Source: Diabrotica undecimpunctata (taxonomy: Eukaryota > Arthropoda > Insecta > Coleoptera > Chrysomelidae). Taken from it: a stretch of DNA of 64,000 bases. This document shows, piece by piece, positions 31,441-42,060 of this stretch. Every line of letters starts with the position of its first letter. The first letter of the stretch is position 1. The notes beneath the pieces were generated by a model. The model was not told the DNA's origin. It worked only from the letters and a program-made list of their open reading frames with translations, and made no database searches. The position numbers and the translations under genes were made by a program. Where the stretch lies: positions 50,600,991 to 50,664,990 of the forward strand of contig NC_092807.1 of the NCBI RefSeq assembly GCF_040954645.1, written 5' to 3'.

Positions 31441-32413
31441 CGTAGAAAAAAATGTTTCAAACAAGAAATGTAGCTGAGAAAATTTTGAACAAAAATGTTA
31501 ATTAGTACTATTTCTGTAGAATGAACCGTTCCCTCAGAAATAACGCTTCAAGCGACCGACGATTTTGAATGTAAGTTACGCGCGCGAAATCATTTTTTTA
31601 AATAAAATTAGTATCAACGCGACGGTAAAAATTCGATATCTTTTGATCAGAGTGTGCTAGACGTTTTAAAGGAGAAGAGAGAAAATTGCAGCTTTCGTAT
31701 GCAATTTTTGAATTTTGTCGCAAATGACGTCAGTTTCTATAAAGCTGTTAAATAAACGCAATTTTTGCCATTTTTACCTTCTTTAAAGGAAATTTATAAC
31801 TTCAATTGACCGGTAGAACTATATTGACTATTTTTAGAACCTGTATTTAAAACCTATAACATAAAATTTTAATTTTGAGTTTTGGCAAAAAATATGGGGC
31901 ATTTGAAATATGCCGAAAAACCACTGAATTTAAACTAAATTTAAACTTCCACATTACAAACGATTTAAAATGTTAAAAACTGCTTTATTTCAATAGGCTA
32001 GTACATTTTTCGAAACTTCAGCTACAAATTCCACCTAATGCCGTCTTCGTAAAGGTGGTTCCCGTCACCTGAGATCGTTTTAATGTGAAAGTTTAAATTC
32101 AGCGTCTCATGAGAATCATAAAAAATGGCAAAAATCGCGCAACGTTTTGCGTACGAAAACTGCAATCTTCACCTTTAAAACGTATTTTGAATGTTGGTGA
32201 TAGGACATTCTGATCAAAAAATATCGAATTTTTACCGACAAGTTGATTCAAACTTTATTTAAAAAATTTATTTCGCACACCTAGTTTCTGAGAGAACGGT
32301 TCATTCTACACAAAAAGTGGTTATAAACAGTTTTGTTCAAAATTGTCTCAAGAAAATTTCTTGTTTGAAACATTTTTTTCTACAGAGTACAGATTCTTGG
32401 TTAATCGATGTTT
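31441..32413. mobile_element. Foldback element, family FB-A, copy 2 (both arms present)
   Basis: The left end GTAGAAAAAAATGTTTCAAA (31441) is inverted near 32370-32391 (GTTTGAAACATTTTTTTCTAC). GAATGAACCGTTCCCTCAGA (31519) pairs with the segment near 32296-32315. ACGGTAAAAATTCGATATCT (31622) pairs with the segment near 32224-32240. TGCAGCTTTCGTATGCAATT (31687) pairs near 32150-32170. Arms of about 330 bp surround a centre that is itself partly inverted (GAGTTTTGGC... near 31875). A non-autonomous palindromic element in the intergenic region between the two Mpv17-like genes. Confidence 0.75.
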
Positions 32414-33121
32414 TCCGTTTTCTCCCTCCACTCCTACGTGGGGGGTAGGGGTTTGGAGGAAGCTCGGTGGTAAAAACACGTATTTAAGCGTTTTATGCAT
32501 TAAACTCTGATTGAATTAAGTAAAATAAACGTACTCGTATTCAATGATAATTTCTACTTTAATACAAATTTTTAACCCTTAGCAACCACCGCTTATGACG
32601 TAAATAAGGTTAAAGAATATTTTTACGATGTAAAATGCTTAACTTATGAATTAAAATCAATAACAATTCGTTCGTCGCTTGTGAAATGATGTTTCATTGG
32701 TTTCAAGTTTATAACCCCTAGAAAGACCTAGGTTGAAATAGTAATTTACGTTACAAGACACGGAAATTGGTGTTTTTTTAGGTTTCCCCAGGCGAGCCCT
32801 AGGTGAGTCCTGGAAGCCTGGGGAGACCTAAAAACCACTAATTTTCGGTCGCGTGGTGTACAATATATTTTTTAAGACCGACATTTTGATGTAAACTTAA
32901 TTCTTAATTTGTGCTCAAAAATACGTTGAGAATTAGAAAATGCATAACAGATTTTAGAAAAACTATATTTTTGTTATACCTACCGTAAAACACATTGCTA
33001 TAGCTTTCGACACTAATCATTTTGACATTGAAGTTTAATGTCACACGAAAATTGTCCTTCAAATTAATTAAGTATATAAATACGATTTTGATAAAAGAAA
33101 AAACTATAACAATATATAAGT
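32414..33121 (+). promoter_or_regulatory. Upstream region of Mpv17-like gene 2 (inferred), with hairpin
   Basis: No coding potential. It precedes the start codon of gene 2, so promoter and 5' UTR should lie here. It also contains a strong hairpin at 32775-32834. Confidence 0.3.
32775..32834. other. GC-rich hairpin, 19-bp stem
   Basis: TTTTTAGGTTTCCCCAGGC (32775-32793) and GCCTGGGGAGACCTAAAAA (32816-32834) pair with one mismatch around a 22-base loop. Looser pairing continues outward (GAAATTGGTG with CACTAATTTTC). It could be a small palindromic repeat or a structured RNA. Confidence 0.75.
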
Positions 33122-33292
33122 ATGTATAAAAATCTAAGTAAACATAAAATCCTCATTCGACAATCATTGGAAGTTACGTTTTTGATGACAGTAGGAGATC
33201 TTATTGCTCAAAGTGTAGTCGATAAAAAACAGATCACACAAATAAACTTAAAAAGAACTCTCAAATTTGGATCTTTGGGATTCATTTTAGTA
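33122..33292 (+). CDS. Mpv17-like protein 2, exon 1 (codons 1-57)
   Basis: First coding exon of a second two-exon Mpv17/PMP22-family gene. With exon 2 (40215-40565) it codes 173 residues, matching the usual length of MPV17 itself. The exon shows the N-terminal helix with LMTVGDLIAQ (residues about 21-30) and INLKRTLKFGSLGFILV up to a GTAAGT donor. The junction falls at the same codon position and phase as in gene 1, so the two genes are tandem paralogues on the same strand. Across the junction the conserved motif is intact (GFILV-GPCVSAWYKFL), so this copy looks the less altered of the two. Confidence 0.87.
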
Positions 33293-33699
33293 GTAAGTTT
33301 ATATTCTTCATATTTTTATTTTTTTTTAGTCAATTTGGGTGCGAATAAACATTAGGGAAACATAATTTCGGCATTTTCGATGGTACTTCTTAAATATACG
33401 GGTATTAAACATTTGTTCATACTGAACAAATTTGTCCATAAAATATATGAAAGACTAAAAAATATTAAGTTATCTATTTAAAACCTAGGAAGATCGGAAG
33501 ATTTAGTTAAAATTATTAGAGAACAGGTTATGGTTGTTTAAAAATATGGGCTGACCTGCGGGAAGAATATCCGCACTTACACAAAATAAAGTATATTGAT
33601 CGAAAAAATGGGTTCCATTTTTTTATGCAAGAGAAAGTTTCACCTTAGTGTTGCAAAGAGATCGCCAGTAAGCGGAAAAATACATTGCCTAAGAAGACA

Positions 33700-35060
33700 G
33701 GCCATGGGGCAAGAGAAAGAGCGAAGTAATCGAAGCTAGTAGATTGGAAACGATATACAATCCGTAAAAGAAGGAACTGAACAGGAACATCCGAGCCGAA
33801 AAGAAGAGATATTTAAGAGAACTGTGTGACAAACTGGATGAGGACATATGGAATCAGGGGTACAAAATCAGTGAATGGGGTACAAAATAAATCAGTTCAG
33901 TGCGTACTCTCTGGATGAAACGCCACTAGATAGGAAGCATAATTGCATAGGTAAGCTATATGAGAGGATGCTAAGACAACGAATCGACACAGTCAAAAAA
34001 GTCAGGAGCAAGTTCTGGCAGTACGGTGTCAGAAAGAACAGGAGCACGTTTGATGCGAAGATCGAAATATGTCTAATACTATTTGAAGCCAAGAATGCTT
34101 TCAATAGCTTTAAATGGAAAGAAGTAATAAGGGCTTTGCAACAAAGAATGTTTCCGAATGGTCTCGGATTATCTGTATTAGAGAAAAATAGTGACAGAAA
34201 AAGGAGTAGTGGTCGACGTGATGGGGAACGTGAGAGGATGTAACCCCCTTTCGCATTTGCAGATGATCTTGCTATGCTGATGGTGGAGCGGGACAGGGAA
34301 GAAAAACAAATGCGTTGAATATTTAGGTGCGACTCTAAAATGAGTCAAAACCGAAGGTAGCAGAAGCACGTAAAGTGGGTGATTCGTAAAGCTGCGGAGA
34401 AATCGGCCGCGCTGGTGGGATCATGTCTAATATTAGAGAACCCAAAACCATAGAGGGAGAGGGCACTTTGTTCTGTTGTGCAATCAATTGTTCTCTACGT
34501 GACACTGGCCTAGAAGATGTAGTTTGAACAAAATCTTACAGAAGGCACATCAACCAACAAGATAGGAAGAGTCTGTTGAGAGTGGTATTTGCATACAGAA
34601 CGGTGTCTGCCGACGCTTTGGAAGTTATCTCCGGATATGTTCTAATCCACATATTAGTGAAGGAAAGGGAGAACAAATGAAGACATGGCAATGGAACGTT
34701 TCAGAAAAGAAGAGAAAAATCCATTATAGTGTATCAAGAGGCATTTGATGAGATAGGAAGGGCGGTGCAGTGGAAGAAGTTGCAAATTCTGAGTTTAAGA
34801 AGATGGATAGCTGATGGGTACCGGCGTTTGGACCACTTCATAATGCAGATGCTCACAGGGCATCGACGTTTCAGGGCATAGCGTTACAGGTTTGAAAATA
34901 AAAAAAATGACAAATGCTTATGGTCCGCATGAACGAGGTGTTAGTATCGTCAGATCGGTGAAGAGTCCAGAGATATGTGAAAAAAAAAACGCTAGAGATA
35001 AAAGAACAATAAGAAAGGACGTCCAGGTGCGAGTAGGAAGATGAGAGGAACAGAGGTCGC
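33700..35060 (+). mobile_element. Decayed R1-clade non-LTR retrotransposon
   Basis: The pieces, in order, are KKELNRNIRAEKKRYLRELC then DKLDEDIWNQGYKI (about 33770-33870), QYGVRKNRSTFDAKIEICLI (about 34018-34078), FEAKNAFNSFKWKEVIRAL (about 34080-34140), FADDLAML (about 34250-34280) and RTVSADALEVISGY (about 34600-34640). An IGRAVQWKKLQI/QMLTGHRRFRA C-terminal block lies at about 34755-34880. These are typical of R1-type elements (FADD catalytic box, WGKAYK-like and TGHG-like motifs). Stops and frameshifts are frequent. It sits in the intron of Mpv17-like gene 2. Confidence 0.78.
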
Positions 35061-35261
35061 GAAATGACGACAAATCACAAAAATTTTACTTTATAGTATG
35101 TTTTTTTTTGATAAATTAAGGGATATTCCGCATTTTTTTTATATTTATATCCGTGTTTCCCTAATCTTTCATCGACCTGTCACTTGTGTTTTACATTTTT
35201 CTCTTAATAATATCTAAATAAATTTATTTAAAATGTGTAACATGGCAATCACAATATTAAA

Positions 35262-36262
35262 GATTTTGGGAAAACATCTCTGAGTGGGTATTCAATAAGA
35301 AAGGAGTTACTGGTGATTATGCCAACATGGTAAGAGATATTTATTATTTCAAAGGCGTGAAAGTAGAAGTGTATCGGAGCTCAATACTCAGTTCTCATTT
35401 AGTATATGGTACCGCAATACTTACGAGGTGATATAAATTCTAAGGTGACATTCATTACTGTTTAATTTATGCCGATAACGTGGCGTGAATAGGAAGTATT
35501 GAAACGGAATTATAGTAAAAACTGGAACAGTGAAGGAACTGCAAATTATGATGGGGGAACTAGCAGCCAGCTCCCAATACGTCAGCCTAAAAATGAATAT
35601 GAAAAAAACAAAAATAATGACAAACACAGATGACCCCAGACGTATAACTATAAATGGGAGTGAGATAGAACAAATCCAGGAATATATCTACCTAGGCCAA
35701 ATCCTGAGACGTGACAAAGAGAACCAAAGTGCGGAAATTACTAGAAGAGAAAGACTAGCATGGGCAGGATTTGGAAAACTTAGTTGGATACTTAAGAACC
35801 GCAACATACCCCAATACTTGAGGAGCAAAGTGTTCAAGAAATGCATCCTTCCCATCATGACACATGGATCCCAACCAAGGCAAACATGAATAAACTAGCC
35901 ACAACAGAAAGAACAATGGAAAGAGCAATGTTAGGTATACGACTGTCAGGTAAAAAGAGGAACGACTGGGTAAGATCCAAAACAAAAGTAGAGAACATAG
36001 CAACAAAAATTGCCAAACTTAAATGGAGCTTTGCGGGCCACACTGCTAGACAAAAAGACCAACGTTAAAATACTACAACATTGGAGACCTTACGAAAGTA
36101 AACGACCAAGAGGAAGACCACAGATGAGATGGTTTGATGATATTAAAAGAATAGCCGGAACAAATTGGAAACATGTTGCTCAGGATAGAGACCGATGGAA
36201 GGAGTTGGGAGAGGCCTATGTCCAAATATGGAAGACAGAAGGCTAAGAAGAAGAAGAAGAAG
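35262..36262 (+). mobile_element. Non-LTR retrotransposon, RT thumb and C-terminal part
   Basis: 35530-35889 reads VSLKMNMKKTKIMTNTDD, EYIYLGQILRRDKENQSAEI and PQYLRSKVFKKCILPIMTHG. 35866-36068 continues with ATTERTMERAMLGIRLSG and TKIAKLKWSFAGHTAR. 36069-36246 gives LQHWRPYESKRPRGRPQMRW then FDDIKRIAGTNWKHVAQDRD. Only two frame changes separate these parts. The tail is (AAG)n at 36246-36260. The catalytic palm is mostly lost upstream. Confidence 0.8.
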
Positions 36263-36414
36263 GAACAGTGAAGACCGTTCCTGAAGAAAACATTAAACGT
36301 TAGTAGGACAAAAACATAATATCTAGAACGTTACTTTAAAGATGAAGTTATCACTACAACGATAGCAACAGTATGGCAAAATAATTGTAAAAGAAATAAT
36401 TTTAGGTCTTTAGG

Positions 36415-36875
36415 ATCAAACTTACAGAGGAATGAATATTCTATAGAATTTTATTAAGAGCAGCTATAATATTCTACACTGAATGTTGGGCAGTTAAAAA
36501 GAAAAAAGAATAACAAATCTATAATGCATAAAATGATGTCCACATGGATGCGTGTAGTTAGAAAAAAGGATAAAATAAGAAGCAATTTATTAGGGGAAGT
36601 CTAGGTGGGGCACAAATCGATTCCGAGATCAGAGAGCAAGATGGTGAGGGCACCTTCAACTCAGATTATGATAATCACTCAATTTGAAGTGCTGCGTATT
36701 AAAGCCCTGAAAGGAGGAGGACAGGAAGAAAAAATTAAACCTGGTGGGAAACAGTGAGACAGGATATATCTAAGGGGGATTATTATTCGTATAATCCAAT
36801 ACATAAGCTTATAGAGAAATTGGATTACAGAAGCCGACTCCGCATAGACATAAAAAAATGATGATGATAAAGGAA
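36415..36875 (+). mobile_element. Decayed LINE C-terminal fragment with TGATGATGAT tail
   Basis: FYTECWAVKK near 36470, WMRVVRKKDKIRSNLLGEV near 36548-36605 and WWETVRQDISKGDYYSY near 36740-36795 correspond to the SECWAVKK, MLRWM and TWxxxVRQDM blocks at the C-terminus of many LINE proteins. The copy ends in TGATGATGAT at 36859-36868, like the 2582-3412 copy. Confidence 0.65.
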
Positions 36876-37884
36876 AATAATTATAAGAGACACAATGTAA
36901 ATATGAATTAAAAAAAAAACAAAGATTTAATACTAACGTCTTACTGTTCATATCATAACTTTGGAGTACCCTCAATCTCACAGAAAACAACAAATTCGTT
37001 TTAAAATTACCAGACCATAAATTCACATCAATATTTACTCCAGGAAACCTACTCTCATTAGAAATACAATATTACTCATAAATAGATTCCTCAAATGATT
37101 CACAAAGTGAAATAGATAAACGCAAGTTTAATAATCCACATCATATATGACATTTTATGATAAAACATTAACATACAGGTCCTTATTGATATTATATAAA
37201 TATCAAAATGAAAACAGGGATGATGTGTTGATCGAGAGAGAAGAGACAGGACACACAATGAAGGAGAGTGATGTAACGGGATTTAATTAGGCATCCAGAA
37301 ATCAGATCTAAGTAACCCAATTCTGTTTAAACATTTAAAATCCTTTTAATAATATTAATCATTGCTTGTTGCTCACTGCTATTGTTTGTTTATGACATTG
37401 AAAATATCGGTGTAACTAGAACACGCTTACCAAGACGCTGACCTAGTGAAATTTGCAATGTAATCAAAAGCTTATTTAATATTGTGTACAAATTATATTA
37501 GTAAAACATGAATGCATAACAAACGCACGTGAGAACCAATAAAGTAATTATGAGTATCCAGTGAGTTCGAGTTATTCAACCCCATGCAGGGGGTAAACTA
37601 TCCCTAGAGTTCCACTATATTGAACTCTTGATGGAAGCAATCTAATAAACATTATATGATTATCCAACATTATTATATCGAGATGAAAAATATTACGAAA
37701 AATATACTGCAGGAGACCACCGCAACCTCCCGTAAAATATAAGAAATATTAACGAAATTTTGGCAAATATTTTACTGAAAGTAGATACTGACAAAAGTTT
37801 GATTCCCATCTATTGTAAGAATTCCACTTTTCGCCTAATTTTTTATAAACAGCTAATGCTGTTTTTATTGTGATAAATGAATTC
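36876..37884. other. Unassigned intronic stretch
   Basis: Nothing recognised in this part of the gene 2 intron. Confidence 0.4.
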
Positions 37885-38920
37885 ATATCCGCTGAGGACC
37901 TTAAATGTTCGGGGGTTCTAAGAGTCTCCGCGAGGAGGAACCTCCCGAATGTGCCAAAAAACTATACAGAGAACAAATCCTTTTTAAATTTCGGGACATG
38001 GAATGTAAGGAGCTTGAACAAGGAAAGACGCACAACACGATTAAGGAAATGAACGGATTGAACATAGAAATGAATATTGAATAGAAATTGGATTGAATAG
38101 AAATATTAGGTATGAGAGACATGCGCTGGCCTAATTCCGGTTAAACATCGGTCATGGATAAAACGATATATTTCTACAGAATTAACACCCGAGATCATCT
38201 ATACGGAGTTGAGATAATTACCTCCAGGAGAATCCAAACAGCCGTTGTAAATTTTGGTCCTTTTCGAATATAATACGTCTTCTTCTTCTTCTTCTTCTTT
38301 TTATATAGACATGACTCTGTCTGTTTTTCAATATGACTCCAGTAAGTTGTCGTTCCATCGTTTTCGTGGTCTTCCTACTGATCGTCTTCCTAATGGGGAA
38401 CCGTCTCTTACCGTCTTTACTACTCTATTTAATTTACTCTATTTGTTGTCATTCGGCTTATATAATGCTTCCATTCTACTATTCTATTTCTTACCCAGTT
38501 CTTGATGTTCTCCAACTTGCATCTACGTCGTATATCTGTACTTCTAGATAAGAAAAGGTCGAATGGACAATATAATAGGTGATTATGGTTTAGGAACAAG
38601 TAATGATAGACGCGACAGGTGGGCGCAATTTCTTCAAGAAAGTCTAAAGATTATGAACTCATGATTTCGATAACCACCCCGTAGACTGTATACCTGGAGA
38701 TCACCACAGGATAGTAAACAAAATTGCATTTGAAATCAGATCGACTTTATACTAACCAATCTAAGATGTAGAAATTGCATTATAAGCTTAAAGACCTGAC
38801 CTGAGCAGCTGTGTCATTAGACCATAATCTCCTTGTCTCAAAAATGAGACTGAGGGCAAAAAAGATAATAAAATCTACAAGTTCTAAAGTAAATACTCAG
38901 TTGCTCAAGATAAACGAAAT
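37885..38920 (+). mobile_element. LINE endonuclease domain, interrupted by another LINE fragment
   Basis: FLNFGTWNVRSLNKERRTTR and LRKEMNG (37980-38052), ILGMRDMRWPNSG (about 38100-38140) and an NTRDHLYGVEIITSRRIQTA block (about 38185-38240) form the start of an AP-type endonuclease. After the insertion at 38279-38555 it resumes with GDYGLGTSNDR (about 38579-38613), RWAQFLQES (about 38617-38643), QIDFILTN and SDHNLLVSKMRLRAKK (about 38740-38855). Residues between the halves are missing, so a deletion went with the insertion. The reverse transcriptase is absent. Confidence 0.7.
38279..38555 (-). mobile_element. LINE 3' fragment (family L1a) in the endonuclease remnant
   Basis: On the minus strand, LENIKNWVRNRIVEWKHYIS then RMTTNRVN is followed by a KTISRKTTKTMERQL block and an (AAG)n tail (38279-38299). 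This is the same C-terminus as the copy at 1-1120. No clean target-site duplication. Confidence 0.65.
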
Positions 38921-38927
38921 CTTCTTC

Positions 38928-39600
38928 TTCTTCTTCACGTGCCATATCAGAATTATACGACGTTGGCGATCACCATTGCCAAGGCTTCTCGATCTTCTCC
39001 AATATGGAATAATTGTCCTGCATTTGATATCTGTGTCCATTCACGACTGTTTTTTAACCAAGAAAATGTTTTTTCTTCCTACACCCCTACGGCCCTCTAT
39101 TTTGCCTTTACGGATCAGTTGTAATATTTTATATCGACTTTCCCTTACTATATGTCCCAGATCGATGTTTAACAGTCTTTAGCAGTTCTCTATCTTTGTT
39201 AACGCTCCTTAGTACTTCTTCATTAGTTTTCCTTGCTGTCCAAGGTATCTTTAGCATTCGTCTATGAACCCACATTTCCAATGCTTCAATTTTGTTCATG
39301 ATCGATACTTTTAGCGTCCACACTTCTGCACTATACAAAAGTACGGACCAAACATAGCACTTAACCATTCTTTGTCATAGATCTAAACTGAGATGATTAT
39401 TGCAAAGAAATGACTTCATTTTCATAAAAGTAGTTTTAGTCATTGCTATTCTACGTTTATTTCTATGTCTGGATCTAGTTGGTACTTTATCACAGTTCCC
39501 AAATACATCATTTTGTGAACTTTCTCAACTTGGACTCCGTTTAATTGAAGCTTTGCATCGGGATGTGGGTCACGACTAAACACTAATCTTCTTAAGCCTT
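38928..39600 (-). mobile_element. LINE C-terminal part, minus strand
   Basis: 39368-39129 reads VKCYVWSVLLYSAEVWTLKV, LEMWVHRRMLKIPWTARKTN and EEVLRSVNKDRELLKTVK, the reverse-transcriptase C-terminal region. Upstream, near 39520-39590, are the LFSRDPHPDAKLQLNGV-like residues found at 11405-11475. The minus-strand tail (AAG)n is at 38922-38936. The same family is at 11005-11990. Confidence 0.72.
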
Positions 39601-40214
39601 AAAATACATTCGTGAATCTCGGATACCGTTATTTCCTAACTAACATGACCTAAGCATAGTGATCTTTCACTCCTAACATATATGAGCTATAATAGAAGAT
39701 TGGATCAAGTAACAGTTGCTTAAAACTCAAGTCCTCAGGAATACACTGATCACCTTATGCAAAGCATGCCCCGGAGGGTTACGGAAGTAAATCGAAACTG
39801 TGGTAAAGAATTAAAAAAGAAAATCTTTTAGTAAAATACTAGTAGCAAAAATTAAAACAAAAAAAAATAAGATAAAAAGTTAGACCACAAAGCAAAATTT
39901 GTTCACTTGAGAAAAGTAAGCTGCAATTCAAACTTGCCTGGTTGATGAATTTTGGGAAATATTCCAAACTACCAGCTTCCACTGTTTTACTTATAAAACT
40001 AATTTTAAATTAATCGGTCAAATAAATAAAAAACAAAAAATTTTTATTTAAAATCCTTTATAAAAGGTATATAATATGTACCTACAGGAACTTAGTTTCC
40101 TAGTGGAAATAAAATAAAATTATCCTTAACTTAAGAATATTAACTAATATTCTTATGTCGAAAAGGAATTAAAATATTTGTTATAAAAAATAAAAATCTC
40201 TCCAGTATTTTTAG
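39601..40214. other. End of the gene 2 intron
   Basis: AT-rich, nothing recognised. It ends in the TATTTTTAG acceptor of exon 2. Confidence 0.4.
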
Positions 40215-40565
40215 GGCCCCTGTGTGTCGGCTTGGTACAAGTTCTTGACAGTCTCGTTTAATGCGAAAGACCCACGTGCACCGATTAAGAAAATGTTAAT
40301 GGACCAACTCATTTTTGCACCCAGTATGTTGCCCATTGTCATGACAGCGGTTGGAATGTATGTAAATAATTACACGTGGAAAAAGACGAAGAATGAAATC
40401 AGAAATAAATACTTCGATATTTTGATAACCAATTATCAAGTATGGCCCATTGTGCAGCTGGTTAATTTTAGATATGTACCTTATAAATATCAAGTTATGG
40501 TTGCTCAATGTGTAGGTATATTTTGGAATTCTTATTTATCATGGAAAACTGTCAGCACGAAGTAG
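40215..40565 (+). CDS. Mpv17-like protein 2, exon 2 (codons 58-173 and stop)
   Basis: Begins in phase 0 after TTTTTAG with GPCVSAWYKFLTVSF, the diagnostic GP..xWY motif of the family. Then come APIKKMLMDQLIFAPSMLP (the conserved K.LLDQ helix), the loop NYTWKKTKNEIRNKYFDILI, and the C-terminal signature YQVWPIVQLVNFRYVPYKYQ then VGIFWNSYLSWKTV. The stop is TAG at 40563-40565. Gln replaces the usual Arg after VPxxY, as in gene 1. AATAAA at 40606-40611 gives a short 3' UTR. Confidence 0.9.
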   Translation, partial: GPCVSAWYKFLTVSFNAKDPRAPIKKMLMDQLIFAPSMLPIVMTAVGMYVNNYTWKKTKNEIRNKYFDILITNYQVWPIVQLVNFRYVPYKYQVMVAQCVGIFWNSYLSWKTVSTK

Positions 40566-40605
40566 AAAAATTGTTACTTACAGTCTTTGTTGCTAACTAA
40601 ATTCC

Positions 40606-40611
40606 AATAAA
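40606..40611 (+). terminator. Candidate poly(A) signal of Mpv17-like gene 2
   Basis: AATAAA 41 bases after the stop codon, in an AT-rich context. Confidence 0.55.
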
Positions 40612-41554
40612 TATATAATCATATTTTTTGTTTGATTATAACTAATAAATCACCAGAACCAGAATATTTTATCAGAATAAAAAATGTATTCTATAAGTTA
40701 ATATGATAAGTTTAGGTCCTGTCCCTTGATTCTGGCGTGATGTGGTTCCATCCAGTGAGAGAATCACTTGTCATATTACTCACCTGTTGACCAACGTCGC
40801 TTAAGTCTTCTGATAACTTGATTTTGAGGTATTACTGAAATTAATGGATTGGAGTCTGTGTTCACTTTTTTAAAGAATTGTAGTTTTTTTGCTGGATTAC
40901 TTTTTTACTGTTGAGATCCCCATAGATTCTTTGGTTCGTTGCGTTCCAGGGTGCACCAACAATTGCTCTTAAGATTTTTGATTGACATCTTTCCATAATA
41001 GCAATATTTAATTTACTACTACAGCCCCGCAGCTCCATGCCATTACATTAAAACTTAATTATTTTTCGACAGCTTAGAGTTTTTTCCAATTAACCAATTT
41101 ATTTCTTTTTGTCTTAGTTGTATTTGTTTTCTTTTTTGCTGATGTCTTCCTTCCAACACAGGATTTGGTCCAGGTGTAGGCTCAAGGTGGTTGTTTTAGT
41201 CCTGGGTTATTGTAAAAACAACAAGTTATATTAAGATTAGTTTATTTTTCGTTTTCACAAATATTGGCTTAAATCTTATGTGGCAGACTGTACTTCTTGC
41301 CTACAAAGAATTTGTCTCATAAATGCCTTATAAGGGGCTTGGGTTATACCTGACGCTGGCCTGTCGACACTTTTAGATAAAAATTGGTTCAAGTCAAAAG
41401 AATCGCAGATGTGTTTTGTGTTTTCAAGTTGCTAGTCGAACGTGCGGCTGTGTGCGGTACTTGGTATCTAAGCTCTTTGTCTCAAAAATACAGTGAAAAG
41501 TCCATTAGTAAAAGCGAAGTTAGTGTGACAGAGTTACTAGTGTCACAGAGTTAG
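40612..41554. other. Unassigned stretch downstream of gene 2
   Basis: No gene, RNA or repeat recognised. Confidence 0.4.
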
Positions 41555-42060
41555 TTGCCACACTCCTTCGAAACGGCTTGACCGATTTTTATGAAATTTT
41601 ATATGTACCTATATTCGGTTGAATATACTACTCTGAATTTTTTCTCAGGAAAGTTGTTTTCATTCAAATGAGTTGACACAGTTATAAATCAGAATGACGT
41701 AGTCAACTATCCTACAAAACTTTTGAATTCATTGGAATTGCCTGGACTTCGACCTAACAAATTACACTTAAAAGTAGGATCAGTTATCATTATGCTGCGT
41801 AACATTAATCATCCTCGAATGTGCAATGGAATGAGACTGACTGTCAAAAAACTAACGAATAATGTCACTGCGATAACAATCATCAAGGAAAGATACAAAG
41901 GAGAGGATGTCTTGATCCTGCGTTTACTGATGATTTCAACGAACGTACATTTGATTTTAAACGTTTACAATTTCCTGTGTTTTGGCTTCTCTAATAAAAA
42001 TAAACAAATCACAAAGCCAATCGTTGGAAGTTTGCAGAAATAACTTAGAGTTTCCATGTT
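41555..42060 (+). mobile_element. Helitron fragment, C-terminal PIF1-type helicase
   Basis: NYPTKLLNSLELPGLRPNKL, HLKVGSVIIMLRNINHPRMC, NGMRLTVKKLTNNVTAITII and YKGEDVLILRLLMI are the post-Walker region of Helitron Rep/helicase proteins, which usually read LELPGLPPHxLxLKVGxPIx then LLRNLNxPxLCNGTRL. The final part (FGFSNKNKQITKP) is a decayed FAMTINKSQGQ motif. The AAACGGCTTGACCGATTTTT block upstream (about 41572) is often next to such copies. No Rep domain or terminal hairpin is seen. Confidence 0.72.

Noticed and set aside
38811..39182. 123-codon plus-strand open frame
   Set aside because: It bridges an endonuclease remnant and the antisense of another LINE, so it is a chance frame.
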